Source of the DNA: Roseiarcus sp963730555
GTDB lineage: Bacteria > Pseudomonadota > Alphaproteobacteria > Rhizobiales > Beijerinckiaceae
Assembly (NCBI GenBank): GCA_963730555.1
Contig: CAVSSS010000001.1
Coordinates: forward strand, 1 to 64,000
Direction: 5' to 3'
DNA length: 64,000 nt
The translations under genes and the position numbers were made by a program. Shown here piece after piece: positions 28,461 through 38,013 of this stretch. Under the pieces are notes generated by a model. That model made no database searches, was not told the origin of the DNA, and was given only the letters and a program-made list of their open reading frames with translations. How positions within the stretch are numbered: position 1 is the first letter of the stretch; each line of letters opens with the position of its first letter.

Positions 28461-30035
28461 ATGTCGCGCTTCGCCGCTGATTTGCCTGAAGATCCCGCCG
28501 AACTGCGGCGGTTTGCGGCGGCGTTGGCGGCGGAAGTTCACTCCAAAACATTGCTGATCGAGAAGCTGCGAATGCAGCTGTCGATCTTGCGGCGCGCGCG
28601 TTTCGGGCGGTCGTCGGAAAAGCTCGACCGCGAGATCGAGCAACTGGAGTTGCTGCTGGGCGACATCGAGGAGAGCGACGCCGAGCGGCAGGCGCGAACC
28701 GAGGCTTCCGACGGCGAAGCTTCTTCCGCGCTGCCGTCGAAGAAGCCGTCCGTCCGCACGCCTCTGCCCGATCATCTGCCGCTCGAGACGGTCATGCACG
28801 AAGCGCCCTGCGTCTGCCCGACCTGCGGCGCAACGAAGTTCGGCCGGATCGGCGCCGATGAGCGCATGGTCCTGGAATATGTGCCCTCGCACTTCAAGCG
28901 CGTGCTGTATGTGCGCCCGAAGATGAGCTGCCGCGCCTGCGAGACGGTCGTGCAGGCGCCCATGCCGACGCTGCCGATCGAGAAGGGACGCCCTGGGCCG
29001 GCGCTGCTCGCCCACGTCCTCGTCTCCAAATATTGCGATCATCTCCCGCTGCATCGCCAGGCAGACATTTACGGGCGCAGCGGGGTGGAGATCGACCGCT
29101 CCGTCATGGCGGGCTGGGTCGGTCATATGGCGGCGCTCCTGGAGCCCCTGGCTGAGCGGATCGCGCGTCATGTGCGCGCCGGTGCCGCGCTCCATGCCGA
29201 CGATACGCCGGTTCCGGTGCTCGATCCCGGCCGTGGCCGAACGAAAACCGGCCGACTATGGACAGCGGTGAGAGACGAAAGCCCCTATGGATCGACGGCG
29301 CCGCCGGCGGCCTTCTACCTCTACTCGCCCGATCGCAGGGCCGAGCGCGCCCACGCCTTGCTCAAGGGCTGTCGCGGCCATCTCCATGCCGATGCCTACG
29401 CAGGTTTCGCCGGGCTTTATGAAGCCGATCCCCTAACGGGCGCGCACGCCCCGCTGACGGAGGTCGCCTGTTGGGCGCATGCGCGGCGCAAGATCTACGA
29501 CATCCATGTCGAAACGAAATCGCCCGCGGCGGCGCATGCGCTCGAAATGATCGCGCGGCTGTTTGCGATCGAAGCCGACATCAAGGGCAGACCGCCGGCC
29601 GAGCGCCTCGCCGCGCGTCGCGCAAAGGCGACGCCGATCCTCTCCGAGTTGCGCGCCTTCCTCGACGCGACGATGGAAAAGATCAGCGGCAAGAGCAGTC
29701 TCGCCAGCGCCTTCCGCTACGCAGCATCGCGCTGGACCGCGCTGACGCGCTACGTCGGTGATGGGCGCCTCGAAATGTCCAACAACGCTGCCGAGCGCGC
29801 AATGAGGCCTCTGGCCCTCGGAAGAAAAAACTATCTGTTCGCCGGCTCGGATGAAGGCGGCCGCCGCGCCGCTATCATATACACGCTCATCGAGACCGCT
29901 CGCCTGAACGACGTCGACCCCGAGGCTTGGCTTGGCGACGTCATCAGCCGCATAGCCGATCACCCCAACACAAAGATCGACGAACTGCTCCCATGGAAAT
30001 GGAGCGGAGCCGCTTCGCAGGCTATCGCCGCATAG
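28461..30035 (+). CDS. tnpC: IS66 transposase TnpC
   Basis: A 524-residue transposase. The N-terminal helical region (LIEKLRMQLSILRRARFGRS) forms the leucine-zipper-like segment. CVCPTCGATKFGRI plus a second cysteine pair in MSCRACETVV form the zinc-binding domain. The DDE domain shows LHADDTPVPVLDPGRGRTKT (first Asp), LHADAYAGFAGLYE (second Asp) and LEMSNNAAERAMRPLALGR (Glu). The C-terminus closes with WSGAASQAIAA. A GTG five codons upstream is an alternative start. Intact and potentially active. Confidence 0.95.
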   Translation: MSRFAADLPEDPAELRRFAAALAAEVHSKTLLIEKLRMQLSILRRARFGRSSEKLDREIEQLELLLGDIEESDAERQARTEASDGEASSALPSKKPSVRTPLPDHLPLETVMHEAPCVCPTCGATKFGRIGADERMVLEYVPSHFKRVLYVRPKMSCRACETVVQAPMPTLPIEKGRPGPALLAHVLVSKYCDHLPLHRQADIYGRSGVEIDRSVMAGWVGHMAALLEPLAERIARHVRAGAALHADDTPVPVLDPGRGRTKTGRLWTAVRDESPYGSTAPPAAFYLYSPDRRAERAHALLKGCRGHLHADAYAGFAGLYEADPLTGAHAPLTEVACWAHARRKIYDIHVETKSPAAAHALEMIARLFAIEADIKGRPPAERLAARRAKATPILSELRAFLDATMEKISGKSSLASAFRYAASRWTALTRYVGDGRLEMSNNAAERAMRPLALGRKNYLFAGSDEGGRRAAIIYTLIETARLNDVDPEAWLGDVISRIADHPNTKIDELLPWKWSGAASQAIAA

Positions 30036-30063
30036 TGGCCCGCGGCCGTCAGATCACGCTTAC

Positions 30064-30071
30064 GAAGAAGC
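30064..30071 (+). repeat. IS66 target-site duplication, right
   Basis: GAAGAAGC directly follows the right inverted repeat of the IS66 element and matches the eight bases before the left end. The sequence after it continues the interrupted IS110 transposase frame for two codons to TAG. Confidence 0.9.
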
Positions 30072-30384
30072 GACGGCTTAGCAAACAGCAAATCGTCGCC
30101 GGCAGCATCACCCCCTACGACGATACGGGAACCGCGACCGTCTTCGTCTTTGGTAGCTTTCAACTACCGCGTTTGAGGTGGGTCGCGTTCACCCGGGCAA
30201 CGCCTCGTGTATGAGGCATTATGGTGCGGGCGCCCTCGCAGAGCCCGACCGCATGTAAGGTTACGCAGCATCTGCTGCGACGCAGGATCGCCCGGGACCC
30301 GAGAAACTGTATCTGGCACTCAACCCAGTTCGGAGGATTGCATGCAGAAACGTAATTGACAGCCGAACCCTCATGTAAGGAGAG

Positions 30385-30885
30385 GCCCGCATCGGCCAGA
30401 AGAACGGCCAGGTTCGGCAATGGGCCAGGCGCGGAACGCGGCCAAGGCAGCCCGCCGACCAGCGCTACGACAACGCCTATCTGTTCGGCGCCATCTGCCC
30501 GGCCCGCGGCGTCGGGGCGGCCCTCGCGCTGCCCAATGCCGACACCGACATGATGCAGCTCCACCTCGACGAAATCTCGCGCAACGTCGCCGAGGGCGCC
30601 CACGCTGTTCTGCTCCTCGACCGCGCCGGATGGCACACGACGGACAAGCTCGACGTGCCCAACAACATCACGCCGATCTTCCTGCCTTCCCGCGCCCCGG
30701 AGGTGAACCCGGTCGAGAACGTCTGGCAGTACCTCCGCCAGAACTGGCTCTCAAACACCGTCTTCGAAAACTACGACGCGATCGTCGACGCCGCATGCGC
30801 CGCTTGGCGAAAGCTCATCGCTCAACCCGAAACGATCACCTCCATCAGAATGCGCGACTGGGCTCACCTCGGTCAGCCGCTATGA
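30385..30885 (+). pseudogene. IS630-type transposase, 3' part
   Basis: The frames include GQKNGQVRQWARRGTRP and YLFGAICPARGVGAALALPN, then HAVLLLDRAGWHTTDKLDVP (second Asp of the DDE set), LPSRAPEVNPVENVWQYLR (Glu) and FENYDAIVDAACAAWRKL. The N-terminal helix-turn-helix half is missing here. An IS630 N-terminal half lies at 34440-34670 on the other strand and may derive from a related element. Confidence 0.8.
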
Positions 30886-31182
30886 CCGGTGGTATAAATC
30901 CATTGCCATTCTCCCACCGACGAGGCCCCTACGAAACTGATCTCACTCGTCTTCATCAGGTCCCCCAGGCGGCAAAGTCGTCACAGTCGGCGATCGTGCC
31001 GCAAACCGAAAGCAACAGGATCTCCCCCCCGCGGGTAGGCGATGCAATGGGATTCGAGTTCGTCCTCGATAACCGAAAGGCGATCCTACAACACCGCAAG
31101 ACGCGACTGCTCCCCAACTCAACCGGGCGACTAAATCCATGGCGTCCCTCCCAATCAAGAGACTCCAGGAAAACGTCAATCC

Positions 31183-32187
31183 TCAATCCGCGTTAACGCG
31201 ACTTCCCGGCTCGGGCGCCCCGCTTGCCAGCGACGGGATAACGTCCGCCATTCGGACCCCGAACAACCGGGCTGCGATGCGGCGCACTGTCGCGACCGTG
31301 ATTATCGGAAACCCCTCGACGAGCAAGTTTGCAGCCAAACTATAGTTACGGTTCTTCAGAGCGCGCTTTACCCAGAACCAGACTTCGCCTCCCAAAAGGG
31401 AATATACTTCACGCTTCCGTCCGTGCTTGCCAGTGTACGCGCCAGTTTTTGCCTTCCGCATTACAATTCTGAGTCCATTAATAAAGCGACTAACTTGCTT
31501 CATCGTGTTATCCGAATGTAACCTACAATAAGCCGTTGGTGGAGAAAGAATATGTAAAGCAGGTTTGTCGTATAACATTTTTAGCTGCAGATCTGTATCC
31601 TCCCCGGGAAAAATATCTGCCGTCCATCCTCCGGCGTTCCAGAAGGCCGCGCGCTCCATGACCATCGATGTACCGGACGATCTGAATGTACGATCCTTGT
31701 TTACGAGTGTCCCATAGTCGACAAAGGTTATATCTGCCGCACGCGCATCGTAATCCACGCTTCGATCCTGACCGTTCCAGTAGACTCTACTGGTATCCAC
31801 ACTGGGGCCGTTGAAAAAGAACATGCTTGCAAGTATAATGGCGGGACGCTTCAGTGTCACGAGCCGAGCGTACACCTCGAGAGCCCACGGAGCCAGTGCA
31901 TCATCCCCGTCAAGAAAAACGACGTAATCGCCAGTGGCGAGGGCCGCGCCACAATTTCTGGCGGCCGATCCACCGCCATTTTGCGTCAGCGCGACCAAGA
32001 GGATCCCGTCACCAAATTCCTTCAAAACGTCAACTGAAAAGTCCGGGGAGGCATCGTCAACAACAATGACCTGGAGGGGAGGGAAGGTCTGCGACAGGAC
32101 TGAGTTTACCGTTTCCCGTATAAAAGCGCTGTGATTGTAGCACCCGACGATGACACTAAAACTCGGCTGTTGCAAAGTCTCTGGCAT
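31183..32187 (-). CDS. Family 2 glycosyltransferase
   Basis: A 334-residue GT-A enzyme not closely related to paralogues A-C. It starts MPETLQQPSFSVIVGCYNHS with VIVVDDASPDFSV and VVFLDGDDALAPWALEV (DGDD metal site near residue 90). The second acidic motif is IFPGEDTDLQLKML. The C-terminal 70 residues are basic and partly hydrophobic (NYSLAANLLVEGFPIITVAT), suggesting peripheral membrane contact. The ATG at 32187 follows a GGGGGT purine run. It lies 84 bases downstream of the O-antigen polymerase gene on the same strand, so the two are probably co-transcribed. Adds a sugar to the same repeat unit, donor unknown. Confidence 0.88.
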   Translation of the reverse strand: MPETLQQPSFSVIVGCYNHSAFIRETVNSVLSQTFPPLQVIVVDDASPDFSVDVLKEFGDGILLVALTQNGGGSAARNCGAALATGDYVVFLDGDDALAPWALEVYARLVTLKRPAIILASMFFFNGPSVDTSRVYWNGQDRSVDYDARAADITFVDYGTLVNKDRTFRSSGTSMVMERAAFWNAGGWTADIFPGEDTDLQLKMLYDKPALHILSPPTAYCRLHSDNTMKQVSRFINGLRIVMRKAKTGAYTGKHGRKREVYSLLGGEVWFWVKRALKNRNYSLAANLLVEGFPIITVATVRRIAARLFGVRMADVIPSLASGAPEPGSRVNAD

Positions 32188-32271
32188 AGCACACCCCCGA
32201 TAGTTCAGTACGACCAAGATCTGCCGAGGACCGGCTTCAGGGGCGCGTCTCAAAACCTCGTTTGATCAGGG

Positions 32272-33906
32272 CTAGGCCGAGATGCACTTGGCCGGTCCGC
32301 GGCCTCGGTTATCGCGCGAATTACCGTTTGGTCGCTGTGGAACCCGTTTCCCAGAGTGCTCGTAGGTTACAACAATAATGATCGCGAGCAGAGAAAAGAT
32401 CAGCATGTTATTTTCCCTCTGCGACAGAACGAGTCTGTTCACCGTGAACGCGACGAAGCTACAGGCCAACGCGCCGGCCAGCGCGCCATATTCCGACATG
32501 TCGGAGAGATAACTCCGCAGGCCGTACCAGATCGGAAGCACGAGCAAACCAAGGAAAAATACAAGTCCGGGGACCCCCGTCTCGAGGACGAGCGACAAGA
32601 AGTAGCTATCGATTTGGCCACCGATAAGGATACCGCCCAGGTCCATACCGTGCCCCGTAATCGGATTTGACTTAATGAACGGCGACCCCAACGCCCACTG
32701 CATATATCGCGCATCCGTGCTATTCGACTGTGCGGCTCCTCCGAGCACCATGTCGTGCACGCGGTGGGAGAACATGAGTGCGCCAAGGACACAGCCGAAG
32801 CCGATAACGCCGAGGACAGCAGCAATTGCTGGCGCTAGACTTGTCTTACTGCCCGCCGCTTTGCGGATCGAATAGAAAGCGACAAACGTGGCAACAGACG
32901 CGATGACGCCGACAAATCCGCCTCGCGACCCCGAGCAGAAAATTCCAACGATTCCGCCGAAGACAACGGCCACACCGAGGGCCCTCTCAAAAAGCGTCTC
33001 TCGGTGAAGAAGGAAAAACAGGCCGATTGGGATGACGATGATTTCAAATTCTCCGAGAGAGAGCGGAGTAACGAAAGTTGAGTTTGATCGATATAACCCA
33101 TTTCTGAAATGTGCAGGACCCGGTAGAAGGTTTGCGAGCGAAGGATTATTCGTAATAAGCTCATCAAGCATCCTGCTCGGAAAAATTTGTACGAAAAGGT
33201 TACGATGGAGATAAAATTCAACTATCGCCGCCGCTGTAATTAACAGCGCGGAAACGCATATGACCTTTAATATGAATATGACGTCATCATTGTCTTTGGC
33301 TATATAAATCATCGCGAAGAACGGCACATACCACGATAGGACTATGTCGACGACGCCCGAGACAGATTCCGTTGGGTTTATCGACGTGAAAATTGATAGT
33401 GTCGCCATAACAAGAAAGCCGATCGCGCAAATAAAAGTTAGCAAAGAGGCGCGAACGCGCTCCGCGATATGTTGTCGGACCTCCGATGATGTTGCAGCCG
33501 CGACAAGAAATGGCGCGATGAGGGCAAGTGTGGCAAGGCGGCGGGCAGAAATCCAAGGCAGACCGGAGAACTGGACTGTATAATAAAAGGGAATGATAAG
33601 ATCGGTGGTCAACATGACGAAAAACGCCTTGCGAATGAATCCCGGCGCCACAAGGGGCAGATCTGGCATCACCCAGAGCAGCACCAGTCCGGCAATTCCG
33701 ACTATTCCAAAGGTGCCCATCGGCGGCAGGATAACCGCTGAGAGGCCGAGAACGACGCCTAAAGCAATGGTCGCGACCGCCCAGGCGACGGTCGGCGCAA
33801 GGTAACGAAGGACATTGGGCACGGCCCGCCCAGCGAGTCTCATCTCCGCCATCGCAACCAAAGCGATTTGGGACGAGGCGAAGCGGTTGCGGATGCGAGT
33901 TGTCAT
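32272..33906 (-). CDS. O-antigen polymerase/ligase family membrane protein, copy 1
   Basis: A 544-residue polytopic membrane protein. Segments include YLAPTVAWAVATIALGVVLG, FGIVGIAGLVLLWVMPDLPL and, towards the end, GVPGLVFFLGLLVLPIWYGL. Before the final helices comes the large periplasmic loop typical of Wzy/WaaL proteins, with GIVGIFCSGSRGGFVGVIAS (the SRGG motif) and FIKSNPITGHGMDLGG. It would polymerise repeat units or ligate glycan in the periplasmic leaflet. A paralogue with broken 3' end lies at 45510-47151, and the SRGG-centred segment is nearly identical between the two. The frame here is intact, so it is probably the working polymerase. Confidence 0.88.
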   Translation of the reverse strand: MTTRIRNRFASSQIALVAMAEMRLAGRAVPNVLRYLAPTVAWAVATIALGVVLGLSAVILPPMGTFGIVGIAGLVLLWVMPDLPLVAPGFIRKAFFVMLTTDLIIPFYYTVQFSGLPWISARRLATLALIAPFLVAAATSSEVRQHIAERVRASLLTFICAIGFLVMATLSIFTSINPTESVSGVVDIVLSWYVPFFAMIYIAKDNDDVIFILKVICVSALLITAAAIVEFYLHRNLFVQIFPSRMLDELITNNPSLANLLPGPAHFRNGLYRSNSTFVTPLSLGEFEIIVIPIGLFFLLHRETLFERALGVAVVFGGIVGIFCSGSRGGFVGVIASVATFVAFYSIRKAAGSKTSLAPAIAAVLGVIGFGCVLGALMFSHRVHDMVLGGAAQSNSTDARYMQWALGSPFIKSNPITGHGMDLGGILIGGQIDSYFLSLVLETGVPGLVFFLGLLVLPIWYGLRSYLSDMSEYGALAGALACSFVAFTVNRLVLSQRENNMLIFSLLAIIIVVTYEHSGKRVPQRPNGNSRDNRGRGPAKCISA

Positions 33907-34149
33907 CTCTGTCGAACTCCCGAACGCTCATGAGGCTGCGATCGCCATACCCGCCACTCGTTCGTGCCGGCCATAAGATCGAAGTTTTGAGGCTGTTTCG
34001 TGCCAGGATTGATGATTTGTAACAACAAAGTACTGCGGCCTATCCGGCGATTTTGTTCCAGCGTTCCCCGTCCCCGTCACACTCTTTCGCCGCGGGATTG
34101 TACTGCGTCAAAACGACCAAGGACTCAAGCTCAATCTTCGCGGGCTCAA

Positions 34150-34440
34150 AAGGCCTAACACACTGAAAAACATGAACGCCGCGGTCGCGTCAACCTCGAG
34201 AGTAGGGGCTCCCCGCACTGCGCTGGGCGCCAGGTCCTTGGCTGGGGCCGCTCGCACCGGCCTTTGCGGTTTCGTTGCGAGAGTTGCGGTCGCACGTTCA
34301 ATGCCCTGACCAAGACCACAATGGCGCATTTGCGCAAGAAAGAGCGTTCGATCGATCACACCAGAGCGATGATCGAAGACAAGAGCCTAGCGAAGACCGC
34401 AGCGCTCTGCGGCGTCCAAAGCGCCCTAAGTGTGATGTCG
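34150..34440 (+). pseudogene. IS1595-like transposase N-terminal remnant
   Basis: One frame encodes LRFRCESCGRTFNALTKTTM, a zinc-ribbon head, then KKERSIDHTRAMIEDKSLAK and TAALCGV, the helix-turn-helix of an IS1595-type transposase. The first CxxC half is shifted out of frame and everything after TAALCGV is missing. The break near 34435 is also where an IS630 fragment on the opposite strand begins. Confidence 0.6.
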
Positions 34441-34670
34441 GATTTCTCGCGCCTCAGCGCTTCGAGAAATTCTCGATGCCGACCGAGTTTCGGACGGAGG
34501 TATCCGCTCATTCTGCTCGCCGCGCGCGAACCGCTCCGCTCGAAGCGCTGCACCCATTTGATTGCCGACGATTCGCTCCCGCGCCGCGGCCGCTCGTCGG
34601 CTCATCCCTTCTCGAATAACCGCGTCGATCACCGGATCGCGCAAATCTTACGAATATGCTGAAGCCATCC
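34440..34670 (-). pseudogene. IS630-type transposase N-terminal remnant
   Basis: The complement encodes LRDPVIDAVIREGMSRRAAA, then in another frame MQRFERSGSRAASRMSGYLR and REFLEALRREKSDITLRAL. These are the consecutive helix-turn-helix segments of an IS630 transposase N-terminal half. The DDE half is absent. Confidence 0.65.
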
Positions 34671-35390
34671 CTGCTAGCCTCCGCTTAGCCAGCAGCTTGA
34701 ATCAGAACACCCCCAATTCGGGAATCCCAAGGCGACTCAAAATTAGCTGCAGCTCTAGCGCTCTTTCGGCACCCGGCCCATGTTCGCGCCACGGCTCCCG
34801 TTAATGAAGCGGGATTGGAATTTCCTTGTTCATGTCGTTGTACACGTCAAGACTCGACAATTGTATACAATCTCCGACAGTGTGTTCGCGCTCCGGCGCT
34901 CTGTTCGCTGCGCTGAACGAACGCCTTCTGCTGATGCTCGCGGGCGCGTCTTTCAAAATCGCCCCCAAAATTGTACTGCACACCTCTTAGTGACCCAAAT
35001 CGCATGGTTCATTCCATATCGACAGCCATCCTCGTCAGGCCGCTACCGTGTCTTTTGACAGGTTGGCGACACCATTTGTAGGTTAGATAATTGACGAAGC
35101 TGAGGCCGTTGCCCTAGCGTTAAACTGTCCTCGATGCAGGCGGATAGGAACCTGCCGTAACAAACGATTGTGCGAGGAGGGCGAGAGGAGACGCTCTCGG
35201 TAAATTCATGCGCATTTTGCATGCCCAGTCGGATCATGCTATGATGCAGTATCTTCAAGTAGCTTAAAAACGGGTCATGGGTCTTCGAATGGTCTTGGGC
35301 AGAAACGAATGTCGCGTCCGAAGTCAGAAGTAACTTTGCCAGCTTAATTCTGGTGGCTTCTTAGCCCGCTTTCGATGATGGAGTTCGAAC
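34671..35390. other. Non-coding, probable promoter region
   Basis: About 0.7 kb without a gene I can support; the open frames are short and lack family-like composition. AT-richer stretches at 35220-35390 precede the acyltransferase and probably contain its promoter. Confidence 0.4.
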
Positions 35391-35897
35391 GTGCTAATAA
35401 CCGACTTTCGCACCACGGGAACTTTGGCGGTTATCCGGCGCGAGCTGCGTCCGTTCTTTACAAATATGCGTCGGTTATATTACAATAAAATCTGGGGAAT
35501 GGATATCGGACCTGATTGCAGGATATCGTTTTCTGCGAAGCTGGATAAGACCTTTCCAAGAGGTATCCATATCGGCGAAAGCACTGCCGTTAGTTTCGGG
35601 GCGACTATTTTAACCCATGACTATACTCGTAGTCTACACGTGGACACTTGGATTGGGAAGGAATGTCAGATCGGTGCGCGCAGCGTTGTTATGCCGGGGG
35701 TGAAGATCGGAGACAATTGTGTTGTCTCGGTGGCGAGCGTCGTTATGAAGGACGTCCCGCCGAATTGCCTCGTTTCCGGAAATCCGGCGCGCATAATAGA
35801 GAAAGGCATTCAAACCGGGCGGTGGGGTATCATCAATCGCGTCGTTCGAGGGGAGTTTCCGACGAGTCCCTCGCCGAAAGAAGAAAAGGCGACCTAG
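35391..35897 (+). CDS. Hexapeptide-repeat acyltransferase
   Basis: A 168-residue left-handed beta-helix acyltransferase of the WcaF/maltose-acetyltransferase type. Isoleucine-patch repeats run from DIGPDCRISFSAKLDK through GIHIGESTAVSFGATILTHD to WIGKECQIGARSVVMPGVKI and VVSVASVVMKDVPPNCLVSG, ending with NPARIIEKG. The histidine in TILTHDYTRS is the probable catalytic base. The GTG start at 35391 has a GGAG site eight bases upstream. The stop overlaps the GTG of the SDR gene (TAGTG), so the two are translationally coupled. Likely O-acetylates or otherwise acylates a sugar of the surface glycan. Confidence 0.88.
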   Translation: MLITDFRTTGTLAVIRRELRPFFTNMRRLYYNKIWGMDIGPDCRISFSAKLDKTFPRGIHIGESTAVSFGATILTHDYTRSLHVDTWIGKECQIGARSVVMPGVKIGDNCVVSVASVVMKDVPPNCLVSGNPARIIEKGIQTGRWGIINRVVRGEFPTSPSPKEEKAT

Positions 35898-36691
35898 TGA
35901 ACGAGCCTGCTCTCTCGAACGACGCGCGTTCGCGCTCGCCGGCCGTCATTGATTTGAGCGGACGCGTAGCCATCGTGACAGGCGCGTCGCGGGGCATAGG
36001 AAGGGTTACTGCCGAAAGCTTCCTCAAGGCCGGCTGCAGCGTCATATTGAACGCGCGCGCCTCGGACGAGGCCTCCACAAGCTTTGCCGAACTCGAACGA
36101 GCTTATCCCAATCGAGTGTCTGTCGTTTTTGGCTCGGTCGCCGATGCGGCGACCGCAAGCGCGATCGTCCAGAGCGCCATGTCTCGCCACAAGCGCATCG
36201 ACATCTTAGTCAACAACGCTGGCATCCTTCGCGAGAACCCCCTCGGCATGATCTCCGATGCGGAAATGGATGAGCTACTCGACGTGAACCTCGTCGGGCT
36301 TATGAAAATCAGCCAAATCGCCGCGGAGGAAATGGTGCGACGCAGAAGCGGATCGATTGTCAATGTATCGTCGATTGTTGGGAGCAAGGGCAGCGCTGGG
36401 CAAGTTGTCTATGCGGCGACGAAGGCTGGCGTCATCGGCGCAACGCATTCAACAGCTAAGGAGCTTGCACCATTCAATGTTCGGGTCAACGCTGTCGCGC
36501 CAGGTATGATCGACACTTCGATGATCAAACCCTTCTCCGGTGATAGACGGAGGCGGATCGAGTCAAACATCGCAATGGGTCGGGTTGGAAGCGCACAAGA
36601 CGTCGCTAACGTAATTTTATTTCTTGTCTCCGACCTGGCCTCTTATTTAACAGGTCAGGTGATAGGTGTTGACGGCGGTCTTGTTGTATGA
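35897..36691 (+). CDS. Short-chain dehydrogenase/reductase, FabG-like
   Basis: A 264-residue classical SDR. The NAD(P) loop is VAIVTGASRGIGRVTAE (about residues 20-36), then ILVNNAGILRENPLG, the active-site serine in SIVNVSSIVGSKGS and the YxxxK pair in VVYAATKAGVIGAT. The C-terminus has DLASYLTGQVIGVDGGLVV. It begins at a GTG overlapping the acyltransferase stop codon. It is most like 3-oxoacyl-ACP reductases, but coupling to a hexapeptide acyltransferase in a glycan cluster suggests a role in making or reducing an acyl or sugar precursor for decoration. Substrate not determinable. Confidence 0.85.
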   Translation: MNEPALSNDARSRSPAVIDLSGRVAIVTGASRGIGRVTAESFLKAGCSVILNARASDEASTSFAELERAYPNRVSVVFGSVADAATASAIVQSAMSRHKRIDILVNNAGILRENPLGMISDAEMDELLDVNLVGLMKISQIAAEEMVRRRSGSIVNVSSIVGSKGSAGQVVYAATKAGVIGATHSTAKELAPFNVRVNAVAPGMIDTSMIKPFSGDRRRRIESNIAMGRVGSAQDVANVILFLVSDLASYLTGQVIGVDGGLVV

Positions 36692-37051
36692 CGGCCTGAA
36701 ACCGGAGCCCTTGCATGGCTGCGACTTTGGCAAAGTACCAAGCGCAATCCATCGTGGCGCCGTTATCTCGTTGATTGACACAACTCTGTGTAGACGAGAG
36801 CATTCCTAAATTTGGAAATCCTTCAAATTCTCGTATTGTTCTTTCGTAAATCTGAGATGGCTCTTATAGCGTTAGCTGTAGATTTGTTTAAGGTGGTCGG
36901 ATCGGGAGCGATCAGATGCCCACCATATAATCCTTGCCGTTCTTTTCGTGATTGGCGCGGCAATCAAGAGCCTCCGATGGCGTTCCTCCGCTGCAATACG
37001 AACGTGGGGTAACTCCCGTCTACCGACATTAAGGGAGCATGGCACTATGTA
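36692..37051. other. Intergenic region
   Basis: About 0.36 kb after the SDR gene with no supported gene. Moderately AT-rich around 36800-36900. No terminator hairpin was clearly resolved. Confidence 0.35.
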
Positions 37052-37279
37052 ATGTTCTGTTTGATCGCCTGTCTGCCCGCGCTTTTGGTAGGCTTGAGTC
37101 TCGACGCTGCCCACAACAATCAATCGGGTATACAGGCCTCGACAATTGCTCCCACCGGTTCACAAGAGCTTTCGCCCGTTCCGCCACCAACGCCTTTGGT
37201 TAAGCAGACCATTGAGTACGGTTCGGCACCCGTGCCGTTGATACCAAATGAAGACGGGCGCAATTGGACGGTTCTATAA
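37052..37279 (+). CDS. Small hypothetical protein, possibly exported
   Basis: A 75-residue frame starting MFCLIACLPALLVGLSLDAA, which resembles a signal sequence, followed by a proline-rich tail (SPVPPPTPLV). The ribosome-binding site is poor; AGGGAG lies too far upstream. It may be a random frame. No family known. Confidence 0.25.
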   Translation: MFCLIACLPALLVGLSLDAAHNNQSGIQASTIAPTGSQELSPVPPPTPLVKQTIEYGSAPVPLIPNEDGRNWTVL

Positions 37280-37304
37280 ACGCGTTTTTCCGGACGGAGA
37301 CGGG

Positions 37305-38013
37305 TGATCGCCGAAATCGCTCAGCCGCTCCTCGACGTCGAAAAGTCCCCCCTGGCCGCGCATCAATTCGCCTCCCACTCCACCGGGGAGTGAATCAGAA
37401 AATGCTGAAGGCGCGAGGTTCTTAGAAGCGTCCAGCTGATCGATCAACCCTGGCGAATCAGGTCCATCGGCATGCGCGATTGGGCCTCCCAGTTCTAATC
37501 AGCGAGTGTCGGTATTAATCATGACCGCATCGAAGTGCCATAAAACGATCGCTTCCAGACATTCATAGCGGCGCGGAAAAATAAACGTCGCGTGAGTTCG
37601 GGCCTTGCAACTAGATAAGCGACGTATTTCGTGTAATTGCGCTTCCTGCGATACTCCCTTGCCACATCGGAGTCATGCAGCAACATCATGGTTTGTCCAT
37701 AATTGCGCATAGCTCGTTTGAGTACGGTGTCAATATGATCGGGATATTTTCTCTCCATCATGCCGCTCAGTTCAGTCAGGCCGCCCGCTCGGTAAACGGA
37801 GCGGCTGTGTGGGGAGCGGCCAGAAGGTGAATGGGGCATTGAATAAATGTAATAAGATTCTTCGATCATGATTATCTTCGCCCCGTTGAATAGACTCTCA
37901 GCCAACAGCGTGAAGTCTCGCCTAGCTTCATGTTTTCATTGTACTCGATATTATTGTCTGTTAGAAACTTCCGCCTGAGCATTGGCTTCATGAGGGCGTA
38001 TGATTGCTTCGCG
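37305..38013 (-). repeat. Long inverted repeat, right copy
   Basis: Reverse complement of 11371-12093. It carries the 3' two thirds of a GT2-B gene and the first codons of the same IS5-type transposase, including the junction between them. Outside the limits the two loci have nothing in common. Confidence 0.85.
37519..38013 (-). pseudogene. GT2 paralogue B, 3' fragment
   Basis: The C-terminal half of a GT2-B-like enzyme: AESLFNGAKIIMIEESYYIY, GRSPHSRSVYRAGGLTELSG and ending FYGTSMRS, nearly identical to 11480-11869. A missing G near 37920 breaks the frame at LGEDFT, and the catalytic N-terminal half is absent. Non-functional. Confidence 0.88.

Larger units (their letters stand above)
27526..30063 (+). 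mobile_element. Complete IS66-family insertion sequence
   Basis: A 2538-bp element with terminal inverted repeats beginning GTAAGCGTGATCTGA at both ends (one mismatch in the first 22 bases) and flanked by an 8-bp direct duplication. It carries the standard three genes tnpA, tnpB and tnpC in order and all frames are open. The intact ends, genes and target duplication indicate a recent insertion. It entered the last codons of an IS110 transposase gene. Confidence 0.95.

Noticed and set aside
23640..30063. The IS110, IS30 and IS66 cluster as a composite transposon carrying cargo.
   Set aside because: The elements are nested or adjacent, of different families, with no cargo gene between matching ends.
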